Below, piece by piece: positions 26,746-33,994 of a DNA stretch of 40,864 bases. The stretch comes from Clostridiales bacterium (lineage in GTDB: Bacteria > Bacillota > Clostridia > Peptostreptococcales > Acidaminobacteraceae): assembly GCA_030446305.1 (NCBI GenBank), contig JASUSA010000028.1:1-40864 (forward strand), read 5' to 3'. Below the pieces are notes generated by a model. The model did not search any database, was not told where the DNA came from, and saw only the letters and a program-made list of their open reading frames with translations. Both the position numbers and the translations under genes were made by a program. The stretch's first letter is position 1. Every line of letters starts with the position of its first letter.

Positions 26746-27861
26746 ATGAAGAAAATATTACAAGCGACATTGGTGTTAGGGCTTATTGTATCACTTGCTG
26801 CACCAACTTTTGCAGGGAATGGAAACGCGAATGCCAATGGCAATGGCAACAGTTCAGACAAGGTGAACGGCAGTACGTGGAAGACGCAGCTTCAGAATGA
26901 AATAAAAGTAAATGAAAAACTGGAACTCAAAATCCATGAAAATGCTATCTTGGATGACGATGATGACCAAGATGATGACGGCGTCATTTACAATGGTTTG
27001 CCCTACGGTCTATTTAAAAAGGAAGTATTGCCCTTTGGCCTTTCCAAGCGAGAAGAGCTGCCTTTTGGATTGGCAAAGCAAATTGAAGGCTATTGGGATA
27101 ACGGACTGTATCAATTGGACGCTGAGGCATTGATTGAAAAAACAGAAACACTTATTGAAACGGCTCATGATACTTACGATGCATTTGAAAACAGCGATTA
27201 CACAGATGAACTCGATGCACTTTCAGACGCGATTGACGAGGCTGAGGATGCAATTGATTCACTAAAAGAAGCGATTGATAATGCTGCTGAAGGCGAAAGC
27301 ATTTCGTTAACGGCACTGACAGATGCCTTTAGAACACTCCAACATGCCGTGTCCGTGTTCAGCGATTTGGAAGTTGTGGATGAAGATGCCGTAGCAGCAC
27401 TGACTGCACAGATTGAAGCAATTGAAGACGTTTTAAATGGTTCGGTGTACGGCGAAATACAGGGCATTTACCCAACAGATGCGGATGAGGCACTCATTGA
27501 TTACATGGATGAAATTGAAACGGCAATGGATGATGGGTTAACGTATTCAGAATACTTGATATACAGCCGAAACCTCACGAAACTATATGATGCTTTTCTT
27601 GACAGCAAGTATGCCGTTGAAGATGAAATTGCAGCGTATAACGAAGCCGTTGAAGATTATCAAGATGAAGTTGCAGCGTGGTTGACAGCCGGTCAAGTCG
27701 ATGATACTGATATTGCTGTGATCAGTACGGCATTTTATGACTACTACAAAACGGTGATGCTGACGCCGACACTTGATGAAGATGCGCTTGTCGCTGCGGC
27801 TGCACTCGATCAGCGTCTTGACCGCATTGAAACGGCGCGCGAGGTGCTTTTGGCCGAATAG
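26746..27861 (+). CDS. Secreted acidic helical protein with LPFGL repeats
   Basis: A protein of 371 residues, not assigned to a named family. A Sec signal peptide ends near residue 23 (AAPTFA before GNGNANANG). A Gly/Asn linker and a poly-Asp patch (DDDDDQDDD) follow. Then come three 10-residue repeats, LPYGLFKKEV, LPFGLSKREE and LPFGLAKQ (about residues 85-112). The remainder is Asp/Glu/Ala-rich and strongly helical (for example AIDEAEDAIDSLKEAIDNAAE), probably coiled coil. Similar LPxGLxKK repeats occur in Clostridia proteins near SigI/RsgI loci. It ends just before the sigI promoter, so it may be part of, or a target of, that envelope stress system. AGGAGG precedes the ATG. Confidence 0.8.
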   Translation: MKKILQATLVLGLIVSLAAPTFAGNGNANANGNGNSSDKVNGSTWKTQLQNEIKVNEKLELKIHENAILDDDDDQDDDGVIYNGLPYGLFKKEVLPFGLSKREELPFGLAKQIEGYWDNGLYQLDAEALIEKTETLIETAHDTYDAFENSDYTDELDALSDAIDEAEDAIDSLKEAIDNAAEGESISLTALTDAFRTLQHAVSVFSDLEVVDEDAVAALTAQIEAIEDVLNGSVYGEIQGIYPTDADEALIDYMDEIETAMDDGLTYSEYLIYSRNLTKLYDAFLDSKYAVEDEIAAYNEAVEDYQDEVAAWLTAGQVDDTDIAVISTAFYDYYKTVMLTPTLDEDALVAAAALDQRLDRIETAREVLLAE

Positions 27862-27871
27862 TGCCAATACA

Positions 27872-27900
27872 TTGCAGACAATATGCAAATGACGTATAAT
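27872..27900 (+). promoter_or_regulatory. Promoter of the sigI-rsgI operon
   Basis: TTGCAG (27872-27877), a 17-bp spacer, and consensus TATAAT (27895-27900), 26 bp before the sigI start. It looks like a housekeeping promoter rather than an autoregulated one. Confidence 0.6.
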
Positions 27901-27925
27901 GGCTTCAGTATGGAGGATTCTTTTC

Positions 27926-28594
27926 ATGAATGATCACTCGATTATTGAGGCAAAGCAGAATACAGTGATTCGCAATCAGGTTATTTCAGAGAAAACCCCT
28001 TTTGTCATCTACATGGTCTCTCAAACTATGGGACGTTATGTCGAAACTGAAAACGATATTGAATTTCTCATTGGGCTTGAAGCGCTTAATGAAGCAATTG
28101 ATAAGTATGATCCACAAAAGGGGGCTTTTGAAAGTTTTGCAGGAACGGTTATCAAGAATCGTGTACGCGATGAATTGCGTCAAATGTCAAAGCGTCAAAA
28201 AATGATAACGATCCATGAAGATATTGAAGCAACTGCCGGCGAAGAGCGATTGGATTTAATGATAGAATTAAATGAATTTAGTGAACTGTTAAAAAAGTAC
28301 AGATTGGATTTCGACAGCATGGCAGTAAAATCGCCGGCGCATAAGGATACACGTATCAGAGCGCTAAAATGTGCTGCTCGGCTTTCAAAAGTGACGGCCA
28401 TTGCAGCCGCTATCCAATCTACTTTAAAATTGCCAATCGCAATGATTGTTAAACATAAGCTTGAGACGCGGCGTTTTTTATATGCCCATCAGCGATACGT
28501 TTTGTTTGCCAGCTTGGCATTTATATACCAATTTTCTCAAATAACGGCGTGGATTGTTGAGGCCATGGGAGGTGAGCGCGATGAGATACTATAA
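27926..28594 (+). CDS. sigI: SigI-family RNA polymerase sigma factor
   Basis: A sigma factor of 222 residues. The N-terminal part matches sigma region 2 of the SigI type: FVIYMVSQTMGRYVETENDIEFLIGLEALNEAIDKYDPQKGAFESFAGTVIKNRVRDELR spans the core-binding and -10 recognition helices. There is no canonical region 4; instead the C-terminal half (from about 115) resembles the SigI-specific DNA-binding domain. In Bacillus SigI answers heat stress; in cellulolytic Clostridia SigI paralogues are each paired with an RsgI sensor. The ATG at 27926 is preceded by TGGAGGA. It overlaps rsgI by 14 bp, the usual tight coupling of sigma and anti-sigma. Confidence 0.85.
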   Translation: MNDHSIIEAKQNTVIRNQVISEKTPFVIYMVSQTMGRYVETENDIEFLIGLEALNEAIDKYDPQKGAFESFAGTVIKNRVRDELRQMSKRQKMITIHEDIEATAGEERLDLMIELNEFSELLKKYRLDFDSMAVKSPAHKDTRIRALKCAARLSKVTAIAAAIQSTLKLPIAMIVKHKLETRRFLYAHQRYVLFASLAFIYQFSQITAWIVEAMGGERDEIL

Positions 28595-30047
28595 AGGGCG
28601 TGTGATGCAGATTGAAGCAGATATTGCATACGTTTTTTCATCAGAAGGTAAAGTCGTGCGGCTCCAAAAACTTGGTGAGATGAAGCTTGGCCAGTCCATT
28701 ATTTTTACCGACAATGATATTGTGTACGAGAAAGTGCGTATACCGAAATGGCTGCGTGTTTACACAGCCGTGCCGGCGCTTTTGCTGTGCCTCATGGTGG
28801 GCTTGTTTCAGTTCAATGCCGTACAAGCTTATGCAGCCATTGCAATAGATATTAACCCAAGTATGACATTATTGCTTAATCGCGAGGCTAGAGTGCTGCG
28901 GATTGAAGCACACAATGACGATGCGGAAGATTTGCTGGCAACGTTGGAACCAATGAAGGGCATGGAGGCTGTTGATGCCGTTGGAACGATCCTAAAAGCG
29001 TCTGATGCGCTGTATTTAACGTCGGCAAACGACGATGTTTTTCTGGCGGCAACTGTTTTAAAAGATGATTTTTCAACCGCCCCTGATGTGATACTCAATG
29101 AAATCATTTCCGATGCGACGCAAATGACATTTGATGAAGACGTGATGATCTACACGACGACACTGGAAGCTGATGTTTACCGCGCGTCAAAGAATGAAGA
29201 TATTTCCATGGCAACTTATGTTTTAGCGCATGAAGCAGAAACGACGCGTATTCGTGAATCTTCAGAAACGGAATCAGAGGCAAAGACACCACAGGCAAGT
29301 GAAACAGCGCTAACGCATGCAAATGAAAATGCGCGAATGTTTAAACAAACGCAAATTCCTCAAAAGTCAAAAGGGAAAAAGACAGATGTATTAGACGAAT
29401 CAATCGAAACAGATACTGAAAACAGTCGCTCAATTGAATCTGAAAAGGATCAAAATCCTACAGATAATGGCAACAATACCAATGGCAACGGCCAAGGGAA
29501 AATCCAAGATATGCCAGGGGATCGCGATAGTGGCAATAACAACGGCCAAGGTAAAAGTCAAGATACATCAGGTGGCAACGGCAACGGCAATAACAATAGT
29601 AGCAACAGTAGCAATAACAGTAGCAATAACAGTAGCAATAACAGTAGCAATAACAGTAGCAATAACAGTAATAACAGTAATAGTAACAGTAACAGTGGTA
29701 AAAATGACGCCGTGGAAAACGATGCTAGTGACAATACCAATGGCAACGGCCAAGGGAAAATCCAAGATGTGCCAGAGGATCGCGACAGCGGTAATGGCAA
29801 TAACAACGACAATGGTCAAGGCAAAAGCCAAGACACATCGGGTGGCAGTGAAAGTGGTAAAGATGACGCCAGTAGCAATGCCGACAGCGATGCCAACGGC
29901 AATGGTCTAGGCAAAAGTCAGGATACATCAGATCGCAGTGACAGTGGCAAAGATGACAGCAGGGACAGTAACGGCGGTAAAAAAGGCACTGTGAAAGACG
30001 ATGTTAGTGGCGATACCAGTGACAACGGTCAGAATGATATAGAGTAA
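28581..30047 (+). CDS. rsgI: RsgI-type transmembrane anti-sigma factor with a disordered Asn/Gly/Ser/Asp-rich tail
   Basis: A protein of 488 residues. The cytosolic RsgI_N domain (about 1-54, MRYYKGRVMQIEADIAYVF) binds SigI. One transmembrane helix follows (about 57-80), then the conserved extracellular domain with AIAIDINPSMTLLLNREARV. In characterised RsgI proteins the Asn-Pro bond of this motif (here Asn92-Pro93) is cleaved by the protein itself as a step in signalling. The C-terminal half (about 280-488) has no recognisable binding domain and is a low-complexity Asn/Gly/Ser/Asp stretch with repeated QGKSQDTSGG and QGKIQD modules. Cellulosome RsgI proteins carry carbohydrate-binding modules here. 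GGGAGGTGAG before 28581 sets the start inside sigI. Confidence 0.88.
   Translation: MRYYKGRVMQIEADIAYVFSSEGKVVRLQKLGEMKLGQSIIFTDNDIVYEKVRIPKWLRVYTAVPALLLCLMVGLFQFNAVQAYAAIAIDINPSMTLLLNREARVLRIEAHNDDAEDLLATLEPMKGMEAVDAVGTILKASDALYLTSANDDVFLAATVLKDDFSTAPDVILNEIISDATQMTFDEDVMIYTTTLEADVYRASKNEDISMATYVLAHEAETTRIRESSETESEAKTPQASETALTHANENARMFKQTQIPQKSKGKKTDVLDESIETDTENSRSIESEKDQNPTDNGNNTNGNGQGKIQDMPGDRDSGNNNGQGKSQDTSGGNGNGNNNSSNSSNNSSNNSSNNSSNNSSNNSNNSNSNSNSGKNDAVENDASDNTNGNGQGKIQDVPEDRDSGNGNNNDNGQGKSQDTSGGSESGKDDASSNADSDANGNGLGKSQDTSDRSDSGKDDSRDSNGGKKGTVKDDVSGDTSDNGQNDIE
29475..29850 (+). repeat. Duplicated module inside rsgI
   Basis: A module starting AATACCAATGGCAACGGCCA occurs at 29475 and again at 29733. 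The first 36 bases are identical and the copies then diverge, each coding for an NGNGQGKIQD-x-P-x-DRDSG stretch followed by NGQGKSQDTSGG. A weaker third version lies near 29890. The near identity at DNA level points to recent duplication. Confidence 0.85.
29604..29663 (+). repeat. 12-bp microsatellite-like repeat inside rsgI
   Basis: Five perfect copies of AACAGTAGCAAT in tandem, followed by two 9-bp AACAGTAAT units (29664-29681). It stays in frame and encodes NSSN repeats, so copy number can change without breaking the gene. Confidence 0.92.
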
Positions 30048-30056
30048 AAATAATAT

Positions 30057-30101
30057 AAAAAGCGCCTATTCGCTGCATTGGACAGCTGATAAGCGCTTTT
30101 G
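30057..30101. terminator. Bidirectional terminator between rsgI and proC
   Basis: AAAAGCGC (30058-30065) and GCGCTTTT (30093-30100), with A-rich DNA before and T after, can stop transcription from both sides. Closer to the proC stop lies another inverted repeat, TATGCCA/TGGCATA (30138-30173). Confidence 0.75.
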
Positions 30102-30175
30102 TACGTAATGATAGTAATACAGTGTTGAAATGCAATCTATGCCATGCGACTATATACGATCGTCCGTGGCATAAA

Positions 30176-30985
30176 TTATTTTTGAGACATCGTCTTCGAC
30201 GTTTCAGCACAGGCGACCATTGCTTTGATAACGCCATGTCTAAAACCTGCTTCTTCAAGGTTTGCGACGGCTTCGATTGTTGTGCCGCCAGGCGATGTTA
30301 CCATATCCTTAAGTGCACCGGGATGCATCTTTGTTTCCATGAGCATTTGCGCGGAACCCAGCATGGTTTGCGCTGCCATTAAGTATGCCTTGTCTCTGGG
30401 CAAGCCAAGTTTGACGCCGGCATCACCCATTGCTTCAAGCATCATAAACATGTAGGCGGGCGAAGACCCTTGAACGGCAATACAAGCGTGAACAAGCGAT
30501 TCATTAAGTACCTCGACAAGTCCGACGGCTTCAAAAAGCTTTTTAACCGTTTGACAAGAAGGTTCCTCTTCAGAAACATCCGTAAAAATGACACTCATGC
30601 CGGCGCCAACTTGTGCGGGCGTATTTGGCATAACGCGGTAGAGCTTAACAGAATCATCAAAGTACTGTCTTAGTGTTTGCGTACTGACGCCTGCTGCAAC
30701 GGATATGACAATATGGTTTTCTGTAAACAGTGGGCGCAGCGGCGTGACGACACCATCGATCATGTAGGGTTTGACAGCAATGATTACGATTTCGGACTGC
30801 TGTACGACGAGTTCGTTATCAAGTGTTGCGGCAATGCCGAAACGTGACTGCAGATCGCGGATGGTTTTTTCACTTCTAGCACTGGCGATAATGTGTTCAG
30901 CTTTATATAAGCCGCTGTTGATGAACCCTCCAATAATAGCCTTTGCAATGTTGCCGCCGCCTAAAAAGCCAACTTTATATTTCAT
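30176..30985 (-). CDS. proC: Pyrroline-5-carboxylate reductase
   Basis: An enzyme of 269 residues that reduces 1-pyrroline-5-carboxylate to L-proline with NAD(P)H, the last step of proline synthesis. The N-terminal Rossmann fold has VGFLGGGNIAKAIIGGF. The catalytic dimer domain contains VMPNTPAQVGAGMSV and the PROSITE-like C-terminal signature VTSPGGTTIEAVANLEEAGFR. The family N-terminus fits ATG 30985. An in-frame ATG at 31009 is possible, because GGAAGGGAG lies between the two, which makes 30985 slightly far from its site (13 bases). It is transcribed opposite to its neighbours. Confidence 0.95.
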   Translation of the reverse strand: MKYKVGFLGGGNIAKAIIGGFINSGLYKAEHIIASARSEKTIRDLQSRFGIAATLDNELVVQQSEIVIIAVKPYMIDGVVTPLRPLFTENHIVISVAAGVSTQTLRQYFDDSVKLYRVMPNTPAQVGAGMSVIFTDVSEEEPSCQTVKKLFEAVGLVEVLNESLVHACIAVQGSSPAYMFMMLEAMGDAGVKLGLPRDKAYLMAAQTMLGSAQMLMETKMHPGALKDMVTSPGGTTIEAVANLEEAGFRHGVIKAMVACAETSKTMSQK

Positions 30986-31120
30986 AAATCTTATTGAACT
31001 CCCTTCCATTATTAATCATAAAAATATTGTAACATTTTATCACCTTAATTTCAGTATTTAATTGCAGAATAAAGTAGTGTATAATGGTGTGGAATTAAAA
31101 TGAATATAGAGAGGTACTGC

Positions 31121-31579
31121 ATGACTTTAAAACAAATATTAAAACTTACAGAGAGAACGGCGATAATGGATGAGCTTATTTCGCTATATCCTGAATGCCT
31201 GCCATATAAAGCTGAACTTGAACGCGTTATGGATTATATTCAGGAGACGCAGGCGTATACATTTGAAGATTTTGAGATACACATTGCCTTGATGGATCCT
31301 TCCGTGATGACAGATTTTGAAGATGACATTGATGAAGAAGCGTATCTTGTCGTATCCGGCTATGCAAGAGAAGAAGATATGGACTTTACACTTGGATTTG
31401 CCAAATGGGAAGAATGGGCGAATGCTGAAATTTTAATTGAAGAAGATATTCTTATATCAAATGAAACACTGGCGGCTGTTTGTCTATATGAGATGACCGT
31501 CTACGGGTATGATCAGGAAACAATTGCCAGGGAGTTTATCGCTATAGAAAGTGGCCTTTCAGCAGAAATGTTTCACTAA
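31121..31579 (+). CDS. Small acidic cytosolic protein, possibly DUF6557-like
   Basis: A protein of 152 residues with no membrane segment or signal peptide. It starts MTLKQILKLTERTAIMDELI, then LYPECLPYKAELERVMDYI, an acidic beta-rich middle (EDDIDEEAYLVVSGYAREEDM), and LGFAKWEEWANAEILIEEDI followed by a helical C-terminus. The pattern of FxxWEEWxxxEI preceded by an acidic strand region reminds me of DUF6557, but I am unsure. GAGAGG before ATG 31121 fixes the start over the ATG at 31100. A TATAAT box lies at 31080-31085. The gene is divergent from proC; no role is proposed. Confidence 0.65.
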   Translation: MTLKQILKLTERTAIMDELISLYPECLPYKAELERVMDYIQETQAYTFEDFEIHIALMDPSVMTDFEDDIDEEAYLVVSGYAREEDMDFTLGFAKWEEWANAEILIEEDILISNETLAAVCLYEMTVYGYDQETIAREFIAIESGLSAEMFH

Positions 31580-31673
31580 ATCACCCCAAACAGATATATT
31601 GCGCTAAATAAACCAACACAGATATATGAATACGATGCAATTGCCTCATTTCAATGAGAACATAGCGTCATCC

Positions 31674-31766
31674 AAAGTTTAATCTTTTCACGACAATAAG
31701 TGTTATTTTTATATTCAAAATTCAACCTATTGTCGTGAAGGATTAACGAAAGGTAATAATGTAATC
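31674..31766 (+). promoter_or_regulatory. Copy A of the three-copy inverted-arm element, upstream of the MFS gene
   Basis: TTCACGACAATA (31686-31697) and TATTGTCGTGAA (31727-31738) are a perfect 12-bp inverted repeat, 41 bp apart start to start. ATAATGTAAT follows at about 31757. Between the arms lies TATATT (31709-31714), 17 bp after TTCACG, a possible promoter inside the element. The same layout recurs at 38.95 and 40.3 kb. Confidence 0.7.
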
Positions 31767-31812
31767 GCCTTACATAATTTCTGATAAATAGGTTCTGAAT
31801 GGAGCGTTTTTT

Positions 31813-33024
31813 ATGATTGATCGGGTGAAACAATTATTTTGGGAACCATATCGCGGATTGCCCGTACAAGTCTATGCTATTTTTTTTGCACGGCTCATTA
31901 ATGCCGTGGGGCTTTTTGTACATCCGTTGCTTACACTGATCTTTACAAGAAAAATTGGCCTTTCAGAAGCAGAGGCGGGAATTTATGTTTCCATTAGCGG
32001 TATTATCATTGCCGTTTCGAGTTTAATAGGTGGGAAGTTTAGTGATCGCTTTGGCCGCAAAATAATCATTTGTATCAGTGATGGGTTGGCAGCGCTTGCC
32101 ATTGCATCCTGTTCACTTATTCCCGTGAGTATGTGGACGGTTTATTTAATCATGATCGCCAATTTTTTTGTTGGCTTTTCAGATCCTTCACACAATGCAT
32201 TAATTGCAGATGTGACAGAGCCTAAAGATCGAGAACGGGCTTATTCACTAACTTATTTAGGCTTTAATGTTGGTTTTGTCATTGGTCCGGCACTTGGCAG
32301 CCTATTATTTGAAAATCACTTAAGATGGCTTTTTTTGGGCGATGGACTAACGCTGCTTATTGCAGTGGGCCTCATTGTGCTATTCGTTAAAGAAGTTCAT
32401 CATGAGGCACCAACAGAAGCGGCTGTGGAAGGATCGATCTTTAAAGTGCTTAAGGGAGCTCCGGTGCTGCTTGTCTTTTCAATGATTCTGATGTTTTACA
32501 ATATTGTTTATTCACAATGGGGATTTCTATTGCCAATAACCGCGGCAGACAGGTTTGCAAATGGTGTTTGGCTGTATGGTATTCTCGCGAGTTCTAATGG
32601 GCTTGTCGTCATTTTAATGACGCCAATCATCACGGCAAAATTATCAAAAGTATCGAATACAGGCAGAATCTTTATCGGCGGCATATTGTATACCATCGGT
32701 TTTTCAAGCTTTGCTTATTCAATCGGCATTGCCGGCATGGCTGCCGGAGTGGTTATTTTAACACTTGGCGAAATCATGGTTACCATTAGTTATATGCCTT
32801 TCATTATTGCGAGAACACCCTCTTCTCACCGAGGGCGGATGAGTGCCGTGCTGCCAATTATTATAGGCGCAGGTTATACGATTGGACCCTTGGCATCTGG
32901 AACATTAACAGAGCGCTTTGGCGTTGAAACGGCATGGCAGATTATTGGCGGCATCATGTTGTTCAGTACACTGTGTATGTTTTTGTTTGCACGTTTTGAC
33001 AGAAGACAAATGATGTCATCGTAA
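31813..33024 (+). CDS. Major facilitator superfamily transporter
   Basis: A membrane protein of 403 residues with about 12 hydrophobic helices. The MFS loop 2-3 motif is GGKFSDRFGRKIII, followed in helix 4-5 by NFFVGFSDPSHNALIADVTEPKDRERAYSLTYLGFNVGFVIGPALG, typical of drug/H+ antiporters of the 12-helix type. The second half repeats the fold with ILASSNGLVVILMTPII and SSHRGRMSAVLPIIIGAGYTIGPL. It probably exports small molecules; the substrate is unknown. The upstream inverted-arm element may regulate it. A bidirectional terminator follows. Confidence 0.93.
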   Translation: MIDRVKQLFWEPYRGLPVQVYAIFFARLINAVGLFVHPLLTLIFTRKIGLSEAEAGIYVSISGIIIAVSSLIGGKFSDRFGRKIIICISDGLAALAIASCSLIPVSMWTVYLIMIANFFVGFSDPSHNALIADVTEPKDRERAYSLTYLGFNVGFVIGPALGSLLFENHLRWLFLGDGLTLLIAVGLIVLFVKEVHHEAPTEAAVEGSIFKVLKGAPVLLVFSMILMFYNIVYSQWGFLLPITAADRFANGVWLYGILASSNGLVVILMTPIITAKLSKVSNTGRIFIGGILYTIGFSSFAYSIGIAGMAAGVVILTLGEIMVTISYMPFIIARTPSSHRGRMSAVLPIIIGAGYTIGPLASGTLTERFGVETAWQIIGGIMLFSTLCMFLFARFDRRQMMSS

Positions 33025-33072
33025 GTTTAAAGAGGGTATTTGAATAAAAAAAGGTTAAAAAAAGGATTAAAG

Positions 33073-33147
33073 AAAGAGATGATTTTAACTGTTTGGGGCT
33101 GAGTTGTCAAGCGTACTCAGACAGCCGTTAATAACCATCTCTTTTTT
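33073..33147. terminator. Bidirectional terminator between the MFS and B3/4 genes
   Basis: AAAGAGATGATTTTAAC pairs with GTTAATAACCATCTCTTT, enclosing an inner GGCTGAGT/ACTCAGACAGCC stem. TTTTTT follows on the plus strand, and A-rich DNA upstream gives T runs for the minus strand. Confidence 0.85.
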
Positions 33148-33191
33148 ATTGGGACTGAGGTGATTGCCTTGTCTTTAAGTGAATAGCGATT

Positions 33192-33860
33192 TTAATGGTC
33201 GAAAACGCGTTTGATTTCTGTAATGGCATTTGAGGAGGTGGCTTGAACACGTTTTTCAAGTGTTGACAAATGTGCGTCAATTAAGTTTGTATCAATTGTT
33301 GGCGGCGCATAGACTGTAAAAATGGCGTCGCGCGTTTTGGCTGTGATTTTACTTCTAGAATCGGGGCCGCGAAGGATACTTGAAAAGACGCTTTGTGCAT
33401 CATACAGGATGAGATCGTTTTTAACTACGGTCACTAATTTGCCTGAAATGGACTGATATGCTTCACTGCCATTAGCGATCCCCAGAGACAGTGAACCCGC
33501 TAATTGATTCAAGTCGTGACCGGCAGTGAGCAGCATTGTCTCGATTTCGGTAAAGAACATCGCCTGCAGCAGTGCAGAATTGGCATTTCGAGGTGTTTTG
33601 CCGCTGATAATGGATTCAAGTTGGGGCAATAGGTGATAGCTTTGCTTGAATTGCTTATAATAGGAGACATAGGCGCTAATGTGGGCAACTGCTTTTAGTG
33701 CGGGGCGATCAAAACCATTGTATTTTGTTTTGATGGCATTATAAAATGCTTCGCTGTCCACATCTTGCGGTGGCGCTGACGCATCAATATTTTTGATAAC
33801 CAGAATACCGATTTTTGTACCTGGGTATATAACAGAGACTTCTTGGTCGAAATTTAACAT
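33192..33860 (-). CDS. Stand-alone B3/4 (tRNA-editing-like) domain protein
   Basis: A protein of 222 residues related to the B3/B4 domain of phenylalanyl-tRNA synthetase beta chain (COG3382). Matching segments are FYNAIKTKYNGFDRPALKAVAHISAYVSYYKQF, AMFFTEIETMLLTAGHDL, and DLILYDAQSVFSSILRGPDSRSKIT. In PheRS this domain hydrolyses wrongly charged tyrosyl-tRNA; free-standing versions are thought to act on aminoacyl-tRNA or amino-acid derivatives, without firm proof. The minus-strand ATG at 33860 has GAGGAGG 8 bases upstream. It is divergent from a MocR regulator with shared operators, so it is the likely target of that regulator. Confidence 0.82.
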   Translation of the reverse strand: MLNFDQEVSVIYPGTKIGILVIKNIDASAPPQDVDSEAFYNAIKTKYNGFDRPALKAVAHISAYVSYYKQFKQSYHLLPQLESIISGKTPRNANSALLQAMFFTEIETMLLTAGHDLNQLAGSLSLGIANGSEAYQSISGKLVTVVKNDLILYDAQSVFSSILRGPDSRSKITAKTRDAIFTVYAPPTIDTNLIDAHLSTLEKRVQATSSNAITEIKRVFDH

Positions 33861-33893
33861 AGGTGAACCTCCTCATTTTTTGAAACGTGTCCT

Positions 33894-33985
33894 TTGACTT
33901 TTTCATGGCATTTGTTATCATTATAGAGTGAATACTGGCTTGAATAAAGTGCCAGTTTGGTTTACTTTTATGAGTACCAGTTTGG
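33894..33985. promoter_or_regulatory. Divergent promoters and repeated operators between the B3/4 gene and the MocR gene
   Basis: Plus strand: TTGACT (33894-33899), a 16-bp spacer, and TATCAT (33916-33921). Minus strand: -35 TTTATT (33943-33948), 17 bp, then TATAAT (33920-33925). The motif CCAGTTTGG occurs twice as a direct repeat (33952-33960, 33977-33985). ACTGGC at 33934-33939 is inverted against GCCAGT at 33951-33956. Direct plus inverted half-sites of this kind are usual for MocR/PdxR regulators. The sites cover the minus-strand -35 box and the start region of the regulator gene. Confidence 0.72.
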
Positions 33986-33994
33986 AGGCTAACC

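Noticed and set aside
29604..29681. Possible CRISPR-like array
   Set aside because: The units are 9-12 bp, lack unique spacers and encode protein repeats in frame.
29558..29812. Minus-strand open frame encoding a long poly-leucine stretch
   Set aside because: It is the reverse reading of the AAC/AGT/AGC repeats in rsgI; no ribosome binding site, and the rsgI frame is supported by domains.
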